Source: Bryoerythrophyllum caledonicum
Taxonomy: Eukaryota > Streptophyta > Bryopsida > Pottiales > Pottiaceae
Assembly (NCBI GenBank): GCA_963971425.1
Contig: OZ020517.1
Span: forward strand, 126,501 to 190,500
DNA: 64,000 nt
Direction of reading: 5' to 3'
In this document: in pieces, positions 23,595-34,819 of the stretch
Layout of the letters: every line of letters begins with the position of its first letter
Numbering within the stretch: the first letter of the stretch is position 1
Position numbers and translations under genes: made by a program
Notes under the pieces: model-generated
Told to the model about the DNA's origin: nothing
Seen by the model: the letters and a program-made list of their open reading frames with translations, nothing else
Database searches by the model: none

Positions 23595-26500
23595 CTAGGA
23601 AGAGGAGTTACAATAACTATCCGACGATGAAAGGAAATAGTCGGACTCCTCTAGTGCCTCGAGATCAAGAAAATCGATAAAACTAAAACCTGAACTAGAG
23701 AACGTGGATGGAGACGATGGGGAAACTACGTTTGACATCTGGTTTGCAGCTTGGCTAGCATACGAAAGAAGCAAGAAATCCCTTTCCGGTGAAGCTGCCA
23801 ACTCCATCAAACTGAAACAGAATGCGACACCAAAAATTAATATGAGGGAATATGGAAAGAACTGAAGTAAAATTTAATGTTGTGACTTACTTACTCAAGC
23901 GGTTTCTCTTGGTGATCTTGCGGATTGAGGGCTCTTCATCAATGGTAAGGTCCACGGTGGTGGGCTGAACGGGAGTGGATCTCGGAGGCTTCGGCATAAA
24001 AAGTGGCTTCAACACCGCCTCAAATACAACCTTATCAGATTCGAAGCCCACGAAATGCCGACCAACAGCGCGACACGCGCAAAGAGAGTTTTCTAGAGGA
24101 TCAGAAAGGATGAGAATTGTTCATACATAGAATAAAAGAGAAGCCTAAGAATAAAATCAGAGGCTAATAGATGGTAAAGCAATACATGTAGATGCAAATG
24201 CATCAAAGATCACAGCGCTTAGTTTCGTAAGGGACTCGAATAGCATTTGGAAAAAAATGACGCCCTTCTCCCGTCTAGCCCTCCAAGGAACATTACCGCG
24301 TATAGACTGGGAAGCGAAGTCATTGTGATTGAGAAGTGTAGAATGTGTAATTAGTTTTTGTGTTCACATGCGGATTAGAATTGGTTAGTTTCGGGAGTTA
24401 GCCAATTAGTTTCGTAGTTCAGTAGTAAGCTTGGGAAGTTACGTGAAAAGTTGGTTAAGAAGCGAAAAATCATGTGACGTTTGGAATCTGGAAGTTAGGT
24501 TCAGTTTTTGGATAAAGACTTTGTGGAAGATGGATTCGAGGCCAGACTGTGATAGTCGTAAGCCGGGGCAAGCTTGGTGCTACCTCTTTATTTTTCTTTG
24601 GATTTTTCTATTTCTTTGTGTAGGATTGTAATTAGATGAAGTATGAATGGAATTGGAGTTAAGAAAGTGTGACTGTGTGATTGGAAGCGAAGTTATGAGT
24701 ACTATATAAGAATTGTGAAGATAGAAAAGTTAGAGAATGGAATTGTGAATGTGAAGAGATTGTAATCTCTGTGAAAGAATTGGTTATTGAAAGTGATTAC
24801 GGGATATAATCACGTATTATTGAGTATACTATACTGTGATTACAGTGAAGAAAATAGAAATTGGCATGATTATGAGATCATGAAGGAAAGAGAATCGGAG
24901 AATAATTAGGTTTAGAGTGATGCAAGAGAGTAATTGAATGATAGTAATGGTTAAGAGAAGTTAGGAAGCAAGTGTGTAATCAATCGTGACAATAACATAG
25001 TGGCATTCATAGAAACATTCTTTCTCCGCGAACGAATCCACCTATACTGATTTGGTGCTTTGGGTTTATTTCCAATCCGACCAAAAACGATAACTACAAG
25101 AAGGAAGTTGGTCTCTTCAACTCCCCAACCAGTCTTTGGCAGCTGAGCATTCACAATGTATGTGAAGGACACCATTGGTAACACGTTCCTCACGTAGAGG
25201 AGGATACGGAATCGGTGGGATTGAAATAGAAAAGACATGGCAAATTATCAGAATTAGGTGGACTGTAAATAAAATATGGAGCACTGTCATTGATAAATAA
25301 TCACTTACCTTCATTGATGGATCAGTTGGCAATGCCAACGGTAATTCGGTAACATCCTACCAATCGCGAAGTAGCTTAAAATTGTATGTTGCAGCGTATG
25401 ACCGGACGTCGGTGCCGATTTGCACAGACTCAGGAATGATAACCATAATGCATCCTTGTTCATGAAGGAACGAATCAGCAAATTCAAAGAGGGCCTCAAC
25501 AATCGGTTCAGCATAGACATTCCAAGATGGAATGTCTTTTGCATCCCATGAAATAGATGGAACCCAGAGGCCTTCCGGGATGTCTCCAAGAATGAGATTA
25601 AAACCACGGTGGGGACATATTGTGCTGCGGGCCGTGTTCGAAATGGGAGGACACACCTGCAAGAACAAGAACTGATGAAAACTAGACTGAGAGTAGAGGA
25701 AGAGAATAATTGCATGTCGCAAATAAGGCAGTACATGATTTGAAGCAAATCATATGGTAGGAGAAAACAAGGCAAGGCTTCACCTTCAACATGAACTCAT
25801 TGAGTCGAACCATGTAGGGGTGGTCTTTTCGACCATTCATCATATCCTAGAAAAATGAGAGCTCAACTCTGATACCCATCTTTGGAGCAGACGTTCTCGG
25901 TGGAGAGAAGGCATTATGAAAAGCCTTCCTTTTCACCACATGGGATGGCTGATGCGGAGGGGACCCCGAAATCTCCGGAGCGGTTGAACATCTGGAAAGC
26001 TCTCGGCGACCACTGGAGCAGAGTCGGTCGCGGCGACTGCTGAGGGAATGACGACCTCAACTTCAGAGTCGCGAGATGAAGATCCTTGAGCCTTCTTTGT
26101 GGCAGTTTTGCCCTTACCCTATGATCTAGTTGGCACAGCAGCTGCTTGTGCATTTGTCTCCACCCCAATGAGCTCTGGTTGAATGTCATCTCGCAATGAA
26201 ATGTCAAAATGAGGCGGTTTCTGGACAGGGCAGTCCAGATACCATCCGCAGCGCTCCTAGTGCTGAGGACCCCAATCAACCTTGATACCCTCAGATATCA
26301 TCGTGGAAGGGCTCTTCGGATCCAGGTAGGATGCATAGAATGGGGGGTTGCGGATCACGGCCCTTGCCGGAATCAGGATGAACTTGAAGTAGCGGTATAA
26401 GGTACGCCGCAAAGCCAATGGAAACCCGCATTGATCCGTTGGTTCATAGTTCTTGTGAACGCCCTTGTCCACGTTGAACTCTCGATAAAATGTTGTATCC

Positions 26501-27219
26501 CACAGCTGAATCCACATTTCCTCAATGTAGTCCAAAATTCGCATGATTGGATCGCCAATATCTAGGTCGTAATTCACTTCAATACCAATATCCAGCAACA
26601 AGCCTTCCAACAGCCGCTCAGCTTCAATAGACAGCTGCGATAATGATTCAACGCTTTAGAAAGACAAGGTACTTATAAACTAAAAAAGAGAAAACAAAGT
26701 GAATGTAGAGTAGGTACCTGAGCCTACCACGTAGCTCGGTGAAGCCAATCAGGGAACTCACTGTCTGGAAACTTCGCCTTCGGAAATCTGAGAGATTCTC
26801 AAAGATTTCCATCTTTGTTCCAACTCTGTAGCCATGTAACTTTCATCACAAGATCCATGGCAGATGTCGCGAGCATAGAAAGCTTCTCCTGGGTCATCTC
26901 TGCATCGTCATCATCAGCCTCGTAATGAAGCTTGACTTGAGTAAGGAATGTTGGAGTGTACTTGGGATCTGCAACTGGAAGTTGCTTCCGTAGCTCCGAA
27001 AGGGTAGAGCCCTTCATCTTCTCAACGACTTTTCTAACGAAGTCGTGAGCATTTGTTGAAGTCCATTCGTTGGGATCCGGAAATCTCCCAGCAAACTTCC
27101 TCTGCGCCACCCCAGCTGCTTCTCCAATCTCTTGCTGCAAAAATTCGAAAAAATTGTCAAACACAACTCAAGACAGTTAGAGAAAACTGACGAGAAGCAC
27201 GAAGCCCCACTGAACAAAA

Positions 27220-27430
27220 AGGATTCGGCAGAGTGGGTGTGCCGCAGCCGGCACAGTCCATAAGGTTCATTAGTGTCCCAATTCTATGCCCCAAATCCAG
27301 GGAATCACGGATGGTTACCACAATATGAGCATTGGGAGGTGTGCCGCTGGCGGCACACCTACCAACGCACACACCGTGGACACAAAAGGTGACCACGGTG
27401 TGTGCTCTAGGAGGTGTGCCGCTGGCGATC
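27220..27430. repeat. Palindromic hairpin units inside an intron of the ParB/methyltransferase gene
   Basis: GTGTGCCGCTGGCGGCACAC at 27340-27359 is a near-perfect palindrome. It is followed by a second stem (CACACACCGTGG ... CCACGGTGTGTG) and another partial GTGTGCCGCTGG, and preceded near 27237 by GTGTGCCGCAGCCGGCACA. All lie in the intron 27135-27498. Related units occur at 29150-29316 and 33140-33590. Confidence 0.7.
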
Positions 27431-29111
27431 TATTTGACCTAATACAATTTAATGTGATACAAGACATTTGGAGTGAGCAAATGGATCCGAGGACATACCT
27501 GATAGAGGACGGAGTTGAAGGACTTCAACGTCAGCGTGTACCACGTCCTCTTCACAGAGTTTTGTTTTGCTTCAGCTGCATCGATTTCCGCCTTTGAGAC
27601 AAGTTTCTCAAAATAATTCAAAGGTTGCCCTGCCATACCTTGAATGCGGTAGAGCTTGTGAACAAGATTTGTTGACACAAAAGACTTTTGGTTTCGCCTG
27701 CAAATGTAGATCAATAAGCGATTAAGACAAATACTTTATTTGATGCAGAAGATTAAGACGTTCCGACACCATGAATTCTTACCAGTTTACTTGATGCAGC
27801 GCGGAAAGAAGGACTGGAACATATCCATTAACATTCAGTAGAATGGACTCCACCGCAAAATGCCAATTGGGATCATCACCATGGTCCCGGTTTATTACTG
27901 GCAGCCATGCCTGGAGCCGATGGTTGCCATCCCAGACATGAAACATCTTCCTTGAAAACACTCGCAGGTCTGGATCCGCATTCAACCTCTGCTCGAACGC
28001 CTGGTTTGCAGCAATCCAGGCCGGACTCCAACTCTTCAAGACATCCTCTGAGACATATACAGCCTTCCCCTCGTGATTCTCAGTCGCAATGTAGAAAACA
28101 CCTCAGCCTTCCATGTATCCATTCTTTAGAAAGTGGGAACCAAACCCCATGACATCGTTCTTCAAGTAAGGTCGAACGATGGGCAGCCCAATCATCCGGC
28201 ACAAAAGGATGTCAAGCTTTGATTTCTCTTTCGGCTGAAATCGAAGTCCATCCAGCAGCGTTGTCGTATTCACTGTTTCTTTTTGAACCAGATCATCCAT
28301 CTGCTTCTCCAAATCCGCAGCCAAAAGTGGTTTTGAAGATTTTCATTCTGATCTTGAAACTTCATCAACATCCTCACTTTCCCCCCATCTTCATTCAATT
28401 CCTCTGCGGGAGAACTCCCTGCCAAAACAAAGTTATTAGTGGGTGAAATCACAGGTCAATGCATAATTTGCTACACTTTAACTGATTACCTAATGGATGC
28501 AAAGCTGAGTTCAAGGAGTTGTGTGTCTCCATTTTGGTATCTGCTTCTTCACCTCGAACCGACGCACCAGACTGGCTTTGCTTATCTACAATGCAATGAA
28601 AGATAACATTAGATGACATAGAGGAGAATGACAGAATGAAGGAAGGGGAAGTGGAATGATGGAAAATGTACTTCATTATCCTAGCAAACAGTATTGAAAG
28701 CCACACGGCGAACGATAATACCAGACAATTTTTATTTTCTGGAATTCAAAGAAAAGGTAACATTCCAAAATTTAGGTCAAGAGCAGAAAGAACAGTTTCA
28801 TTGACTCTAACAGCAACGAAGGGAGCATAAAACCAAAGCAAGGACTCGGATTCACGAAAACCGAGACATAGCCCAAGAAACTAGTCACATCCAATGCTAG
28901 TTCATCAACATTTGCGGGACTTAAGTATTGTGTAATCACACAGCGGTGTGTGGAATGCCTAAACAACAATTGCAAAGATTAACTGGCAGATCAAGAGCTC
29001 TACCATCCACAATATCCAGAATTGGTTGGATAATTCCTGCCGCCAGATTGTCCGTTTGAGCGACTACCATAAACCCTAATTTCGACGTAGTTTGCGAGGG
29101 TTTGCAATTGC

Positions 29112-29320
29112 AGGCACTAAATCCGCAAAGTCGCTGTCAACATTAACAGAGACTTCGCAGATGCGGTGCTGGCGTGGACACACCGTCTGCCGTGAGCTAT
29201 CTAAATGAACCCAAAAAGCTTACATGGAAGGTGTGCCGCCGCCAGCACTCCATCCGCCAAGTCCCTGTCAATGTGGACATGGACTTGGCGAATGGAGTGT
29301 CTACGGCAGCACATTTTCCG
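29112..29320. repeat. Pair of related hairpins near the gene's 5' end
   Basis: The larger stem pairs CACTCCATCCGCCAAGTCC (about 29247) with GGACTTGGCGAATGGAGTG (about 29283-29301), flanked by GTGCCGCC/GGCAGCAC. A smaller relative at about 29119-29175 pairs CCGCAAAGTC with GACTTCGCAGATGCGG. They lie in the first intron of the candidate gene model and share the GTGCCGCC-type outer word with the 27.3 kb units. Confidence 0.65.
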
Positions 29321-29459
29321 CGCAACCTTTTCTTCATACAATACGGGGTTCCCCTCTCCGCCAATTCCCTACACCCTAACGCAGTCAAATCTCAAACAAA
29401 AAGCATATGAAAATCACACCTGAGGATCTCGGTGCCTGGTTTGCTTTGCCGCCGTCCAT

Positions 29460-30839
29460 CTTCGACGATCTGCCAACCCCTCCTGCACGCTCTTCGCTCT
29501 CTCCTACAATCCCTACTTCCAGAAGGTCAGAAAACAACAACTCACTGCGCGTTCATTCGTAGCATGACGTCCATAAAACCTACTTCAGGAATTAGGTTAG
29601 ACGCCGAAAAAGCAATACTAGTTCACGTAGAAAACTTGTACCGATCCTTGGACGTCTGGCACAGGGAATGACAAAGTACGAACTACGAACCGAGATAATC
29701 TACTTCAAACAAATAAACCCTAAACCACAATTGCACTCTATTCGCAAACTCGCTCTCAAAACCAAGATAATCTACTTCAAATGAATAAACCCTAAACCAC
29801 AATCGCACTCTATTCGCAAAATCGCTCTCAAAGAAGTTCACCTTCATACATAAACTCAATTCACTCACATAACCAATCTCTAAGCACATGTCCATCACAA
29901 AGTTTGCTCACATAAATCATTATGGTCAATCCTCTCAAGTACCTAAGTAAGTTGTCATTTCTCTCACGTCCAGTTCAAATTGGGTCCCCTCACTCAATTC
30001 TGCATCAGCAAGTTCATTTGCTTTCTCCGGGAAATGACGGCTTCCAGCAAAACATTCTGGAATTATAGTTAGCCCAGTACTTCTCTCCCTATCATCACCA
30101 CTCTGAACTCCATCAAACTCTAATTTCTTGGAAGTTTCAAAGAAAGAATCCTTAGACTTTCCCATCGCAATTCCTCTCACTCTTCTACTTCTCATCAATG
30201 TTTAACGATCACTAAAATAGAGCTTCTGCTTTTGTCTTTTCATAATAGCAAGAGACTCATCGGCAAAGATTAGCCTCGTTAGTCCATGTGTAATGGATTC
30301 ATATATTGTGCCTCGCTTGAATAGACGTAAGCTGTGTCATTTTAGGGTGACTCTCTTTACACCTTGAATTAATAGTGTTGCTCATTATTTTGTGCCACAC
30401 CGTGGTGGCGCCCGCTCTTGCCAGCATAAATGCATCGAACCACCATAGCCATTTTGAATTTTATTCAGTTAGCCATAATGTGGCCTAACCGTCAGTTACA
30501 CTCCTTTGTAGTGCTCCCATATTTTAGATGACATCGTCATATCCATTTTAAATTCCAATATCATAAATATAGTGTACCAAATCACAACTTTAATTCAATT
30601 CATTTCTGTTGAGCGTACTTCTCATATCCTGTGATTTGGAATGACCTTAAATCATATTTTCAAATTTAACTCGACTCCATTTTTATCATTATGAAATCAA
30701 TTACTCTTAAATTTCCATCTCCGCCATCTAATTTGGTGCACAGGAATCCAATCTTGACGGCAAGAGATTTTTTTTGGCACAAACCCTCGTAAATCTAGCT
30801 AATGCATTAATTCTGAGCACATAAGGATATGAACGTGTC
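29460..30839. other. Gene-free stretch with a 72-bp tandem duplication
   Basis: No supported gene on either strand. Bases about 29694-29765 and 29766-29837 are near-identical tandem copies (shared CCCTAAACCACAAT and GCACTCTATTCGCAAA). A promoter for the minus-strand gene would be expected just above 29460, but no clear element is visible. Confidence 0.5.
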
Positions 30840-33800
30840 ATGCTTCACCTTCGAGCCAGTTCAAGGAGGACCCCTTGTTCCGTCTTGATTCTCATCATTT
30901 GCAGCTTTGTTTATTGCTTAGAATGGCTTCCTTGGCGGATCATGAGGCGGGATCCGTCGTTATTCGTGGAGATAGTGCATGCGTCCCGATCTGTTTCTCT
31001 ACTGATTGCGACTGTTAGTTCCCTTCAATTAAGTCAGCGTTTCCATATCATTGAGGGGTCCTTGAATGTTGAGAAAGAGGAATTTGATGAGTTTACGGAA
31101 GAGCTCACACACACTTTAGCTCAGTCATCTTGTAATCGAAACAACGCTGTAGTCTCGTCACTTCGGTGTGGAAAGTACAAAGTGTATGGAGCTAGGGAGG
31201 TTCCTGACGATTCTCCTTCACTTTCCTTAACACCCAAGTTGTCTACCACTGCAACTCAGGTGACGCCTTTGATGCAAAAAGTGAAATTAGAACCGGTAGA
31301 GAACTTGATTCACATCCTTAGCGATGACTCCGACAGTGACAGTCTAGGTTTTAGTCCCTCTGAATCCGAGAAGAAAACGTCACTTCCGGCCATGGCTCCG
31401 GCAACGGCTGCCAATTCCTCTCTACCTCCAAGATCCAAACCCACGGTGATTCCTTATCCTCTTCAATCTTCTAGTACTATCGATTGTCTACGTAATCTTT
31501 AGTCCCAATCCAAATCAAAATCTGTTTTGACAAAGGTAGATTTTGATTCCATTAGAGTTGAGAAGGTTGACTTCCTTCCAGCAGCTTTCAATGGAGATGT
31601 CCTCTTCGAGCTTCCGCCCCTTGAGAAAGGAATTGCTTTGTCACAGGCTAGGTCGCTCTTGGGTATGGATAAGAAACATGACAGACATAGTTGGACAAGA
31701 ACCATGACCACTCACATTGCGAATGATTCGAACCTCACCTTAAAGACATCTTCATGTTTGGAACATTTGCAATGTTTCAATCCTCAATGCAAATACTTGG
31801 AGCGGGAGCATAGAGCGTCAAACGTTAATGAGACCGAATGGGAGGGCATGTCGTCATTAGTTTTTGGGGTCAATGGGGCTTCTCCTGTTGGTTCAACAGT
31901 TGTCTGCAAACTTTGCCGAGTTCAGCCTACCTGCTTAGAAACCTGCCTTGCAAAAATTTACTATGTGCTGGGAAAGGACACCATGTCCCGTTTATGTGTC
32001 CATATTGGAACACATGAGCATCCTATTAAATTAGGCAACTGTCGAGATTCCTCCACAAAGTTGAAGACCCTGATTTCTGAGCAAATAGAGCGAACTCCAA
32101 CTGCCACAAACTCTGCCATTATTTAGGAAGCAAGTCAAGAGTTTCTTGGTGAGCTATTGTTGTATCCAGAGGGAGTATCACAAAAGCCACTAGTCTTAGA
32201 GAAACTAGTTCTAGTCTTGGAGAAATTTAAGCAAATGACATCTCCTAGTATTCGAAACGAGGTTACAACTTTTAGATACTTACGACGCTTTGGTGTAATG
32301 GATAGCATCACTAAACTTTGGGGATCAAGCAACTAGGCTTTCGTACAGGAGAATAGATTTCCTAGGCAAGGCGTTGATTTGGACAAAGTATTTGTGTTTA
32401 AGATGGCAGAAGTTGGTCCTGGCAGCGGCGTAGATCTTGTGAAGCGAATGCAACCTGGAGGAGACCTTGAAGATTTATGGATCGTGTTTGACCATGTCAA
32501 AGGAGAAAAGGGATGGACCACAATGGGTTGTCATGTGTAAAATTCAACCTACTACCGTGTGATGACGATTGCTATATGTGACATTCAATCCAAGGACGTC
32601 AAAGCTCAGCTAGTATTTTGGAAGAACTTGAATGCAGTTGCTACACGACATGATGTTTCATTCAAGGAATTCATGGCTGATAGCGCACAGGCCAACTGGA
32701 ATGCAGTCCGCATTTTTTATGGGAGCGGTGATGCATCAGTACGAATGGAAAATCAAGAGAGAATGTGCCTTTTTCACTGGACTCAATTCCTTGAAAAGCA
32801 CACGAAGGCTGACATTAGAACCGACCTTCAAGAGCAACATCGTCAGCTTTGCAAGTTGTACAAGGATGCAAAGACAATGGAGGAAGCCGAAGCAAAGTAC
32901 TTGGCAATCAAAGCGTAGTGGTTATCGTCAAGCGCAACATCTCATGCTGGTGCCGTACGTCTTGATTTATGGTTAGCCTTCTGGCATTTTTGATGTTGAC
33001 AATGGGGTGGGTTTATGGTATCCGTATGTTCTATTTTCATTCATGCCACATAGATTTTATAATTGCTGAATTTTTTTTGATTGAATATCCAATTATTGAC
33101 ATATTTGGGCACCATTGTAACGGCACTCTGGATCTTGTTGTCTGAGAAAGTGTGCCGTCACGGGCACACCCTTCCTGTGTAGACCTTGATAGTGAGTATT
33201 GTGCCACTTGTTAAGAATATGCAGTCAAGGGCATACCTACTTGTTGTGATACATACACCTTTGATAGGCTTCAAGCAGACTTATCTACCTGTAAAGGCAC
33301 ACGTATCTTGAGCGATTAAACCGCTTCATGTAAGCCCACCATTGTTCTCTGCCGCCAGCGGCACAATAGATTGGCCATGTGCACTGCGTCAATTTGGAGT
33401 CCTTCACAATAGATGCTCCGTATTCTGTCCCTTCTCTTGGCGATTATTTTCACTCATCGGAGCAGTTTTCAATTGACTTCCAATTTCCTCTAGACCTCCA
33501 GTTTTTAATTTTCCATTTTTTAAACCAGCCGGCCCGTGTCTTCTAGCTTGGAAAATGGATGTGCCGCTATCGACACAACTTCCGTTGGTTGGACCTCTTT
33601 CTTTGTAATGGCCTTACTACTTCTTCCTTTTCTTTAAGGCAGACCCTAAATTTTGGAAGAACTTCTTAGCACGTTGGCTAGCTTCGTCGTCTTGCTCTCG
33701 TGGATTGGTCGCAATCCCCATTTTATGATTCTTTTCTTACAAGTTCATTGATCAAAATTTCTTGATTGAGGTTTGCAGGAACTTACAGGTATTGAATTGG

Positions 33801-34819
33801 CTAAAATGCCATCTTGCAATTTAGCGAAGATTGTCCACAATAAGAAGTTGGAGCAATCGGAAAAACGTGGAAATGATTTATACGTTGCCACTATTGATGA
33901 TATGGTTCGAGCATTCATGCAAGTCGTGGCTTACTATCAATACTCAAAAGGAGAGCGAGGAGGACAAGGGCCTGGGAAGGAAGAGCTTCGACTTCGTGTT
34001 GCTCATTGCATTGCTCAACGTTCGGGGAACTCCAAAGCACTTCATGAGGCTTTCTGTAATATGCCTGGAGCTGCTGAGCTTTGCACTCGCCCTCCGCATT
34101 TGGAGGGAGAAGAAGTCTTCTTGTCCCTGAAACGGAAGCCTGACCTTCCTCCTGGATCTGAGTTTGATTCTCATCGTCCAGATAAAATCAGCGTTTCACG
34201 TCCCAGGGTCACGACTAGGGCGTCTTCACAAATTACCGTGGACCTTACTACAGACGAGTGTGTGTATTCAACAATAGCGGAAGCTCTAGCCAACCCCGCC
34301 AGTCTCCCTTGAACAAAAACTTCAGCAAGGGTAATCCATATTGTGGGTGTTTTAGAGACTGCCTATGACGAAAGCAAATGGCATATTGCAAGGCTGCCTG
34401 GGACATCAGCGAGAGCCTGTTTTGCCCAAACTGGCACAAAGAAGAAGTGTACTGCTCGAATTGTGCAGAACAACAAGAGTACCGCCGCACCGACCTATAG
34501 TGCAATGATGAAGAACTACAAGAAGACAAGGCTTGATAGGATGCAATTTTTCTTTTGTAACAATGACATCCATTGCTATGTGATGGGATCTAAGAGGAAT
34601 TAGGTTCTTTCTAAGCCAGCGGTCCCTGGCATTTGGTTGGTGAAAGCTGGCACGTCCCTTACGAAGGCCGAGATTCTACGTCTTGGAAATGCCGGTTTTC
34701 GACTCACCGAGCGCGTAATGCTCTCTCCCCGGAAGTTGATCTCTCAGGATGGTGCATTCATTGGCCCTCTTGTCCGTTCTATACTCCTTCCGAATCATCT
34801 TGTATTTCTTCTTGCATGA
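30840..34819 (+). pseudogene. MULE-like DDE transposase gene, decayed
   Basis: One frame runs from 30840 to about 33010 without any indel; an intron ends at TTTGCAG (33778) and a second exon runs in one frame from 33779 to 34819. Motifs in order: a Cys-rich segment (CFNPQCKYLE, VVCKLC near 31770-31915), HIGTHEHPIK, then a MULE-type catalytic region with IVFDHVKGEKGWTTMGCHV, FMADSAQANWNAVR (D at the second site) and CLFHWTQFLEKHTK, ending WLAFWHF. Nine in-frame stops, all fitting C-to-T in Gln or Arg codons: TAG 31500, 32124, 32334, 32916, 34601; TAA 32538; TGA 32991, 32997, 34310. The second exon holds LSLKRKPDLPPG and a C-terminal Lys-rich part. From memory, related genes occur in mosses; their role is not known to me. 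Confidence 0.75.
33010..33778. repeat. MULE-gene intron with scattered palindromic units
   Basis: The intron contains GTGTGCCGTCACGGGCACAC (about 33143-33162), GCCGCCAGCGGCAC (about 33351) and GTGCCGCTATCGACAC (about 33571), all versions of the GTGTGCCGC hairpin word also found in the ParB/methyltransferase gene. No coding sequence. Confidence 0.55.

Larger units (their letters stand above)
23595..29459 (-). pseudogene. ParB-like domain plus amino-methyltransferase-like gene, decayed
   Basis: Candidate first exon ATG at 29459 (MDGGKANQAPRSS, then GT). Exons read by eye: 28490-28585, 27783-28418, 27499-27697, 26718-27134, 25784-26653, 25309-25656, (unresolved near 25000-25260), 23891-24092 and 23595-23811. 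The 28 kb exon has a coiled-coil-like start, GLPIVRPYLKNDV and FHVWDGNHRLQAWLPVI, resembling the DGNHR box of ParB/sulfiredoxin folds. The 25.5 kb exon has FNLILGDIPEGLW (methyltransferase motif IV position), then an EFADSFLHEQGCIMVIIPE strand. The 24 kb exon has CRAVGRHFVGFESDKVVF, like the region after motif I. Order IV before I is that of beta-class N4/N6 amino-methyltransferases. In-frame stops: 28103, 26799 (TGA); 26724, 26257, 26119, 25847, 25357 (TAG). Frameshifts near 28325 and 25960. Activity and domain calls are inference. Confidence 0.66.

Noticed and set aside
24951..25238. Open minus frame as a definite exon of the ParB/methyltransferase gene
   Set aside because: Frame is open but preceded by a stop after the best acceptor, and another frame ends with a more methyltransferase-like FYECHYVIVTI; the exon's frame cannot be settled by eye.
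23595..29459. Bacterial or phage contamination as the source of the ParB/methyltransferase sequence
   Set aside because: The coding parts are split by introns with good GT-AG ends and polypyrimidine tracts, and plant-type elements flank them without a break in character.
30840..34819. Stop-codon reassignment (TAG/TAA read as Gln)
   Set aside because: The intact TRM gene in the same window ends normally, and TGA at Arg positions would also need reassignment; decay of methylated cytosine explains all three.
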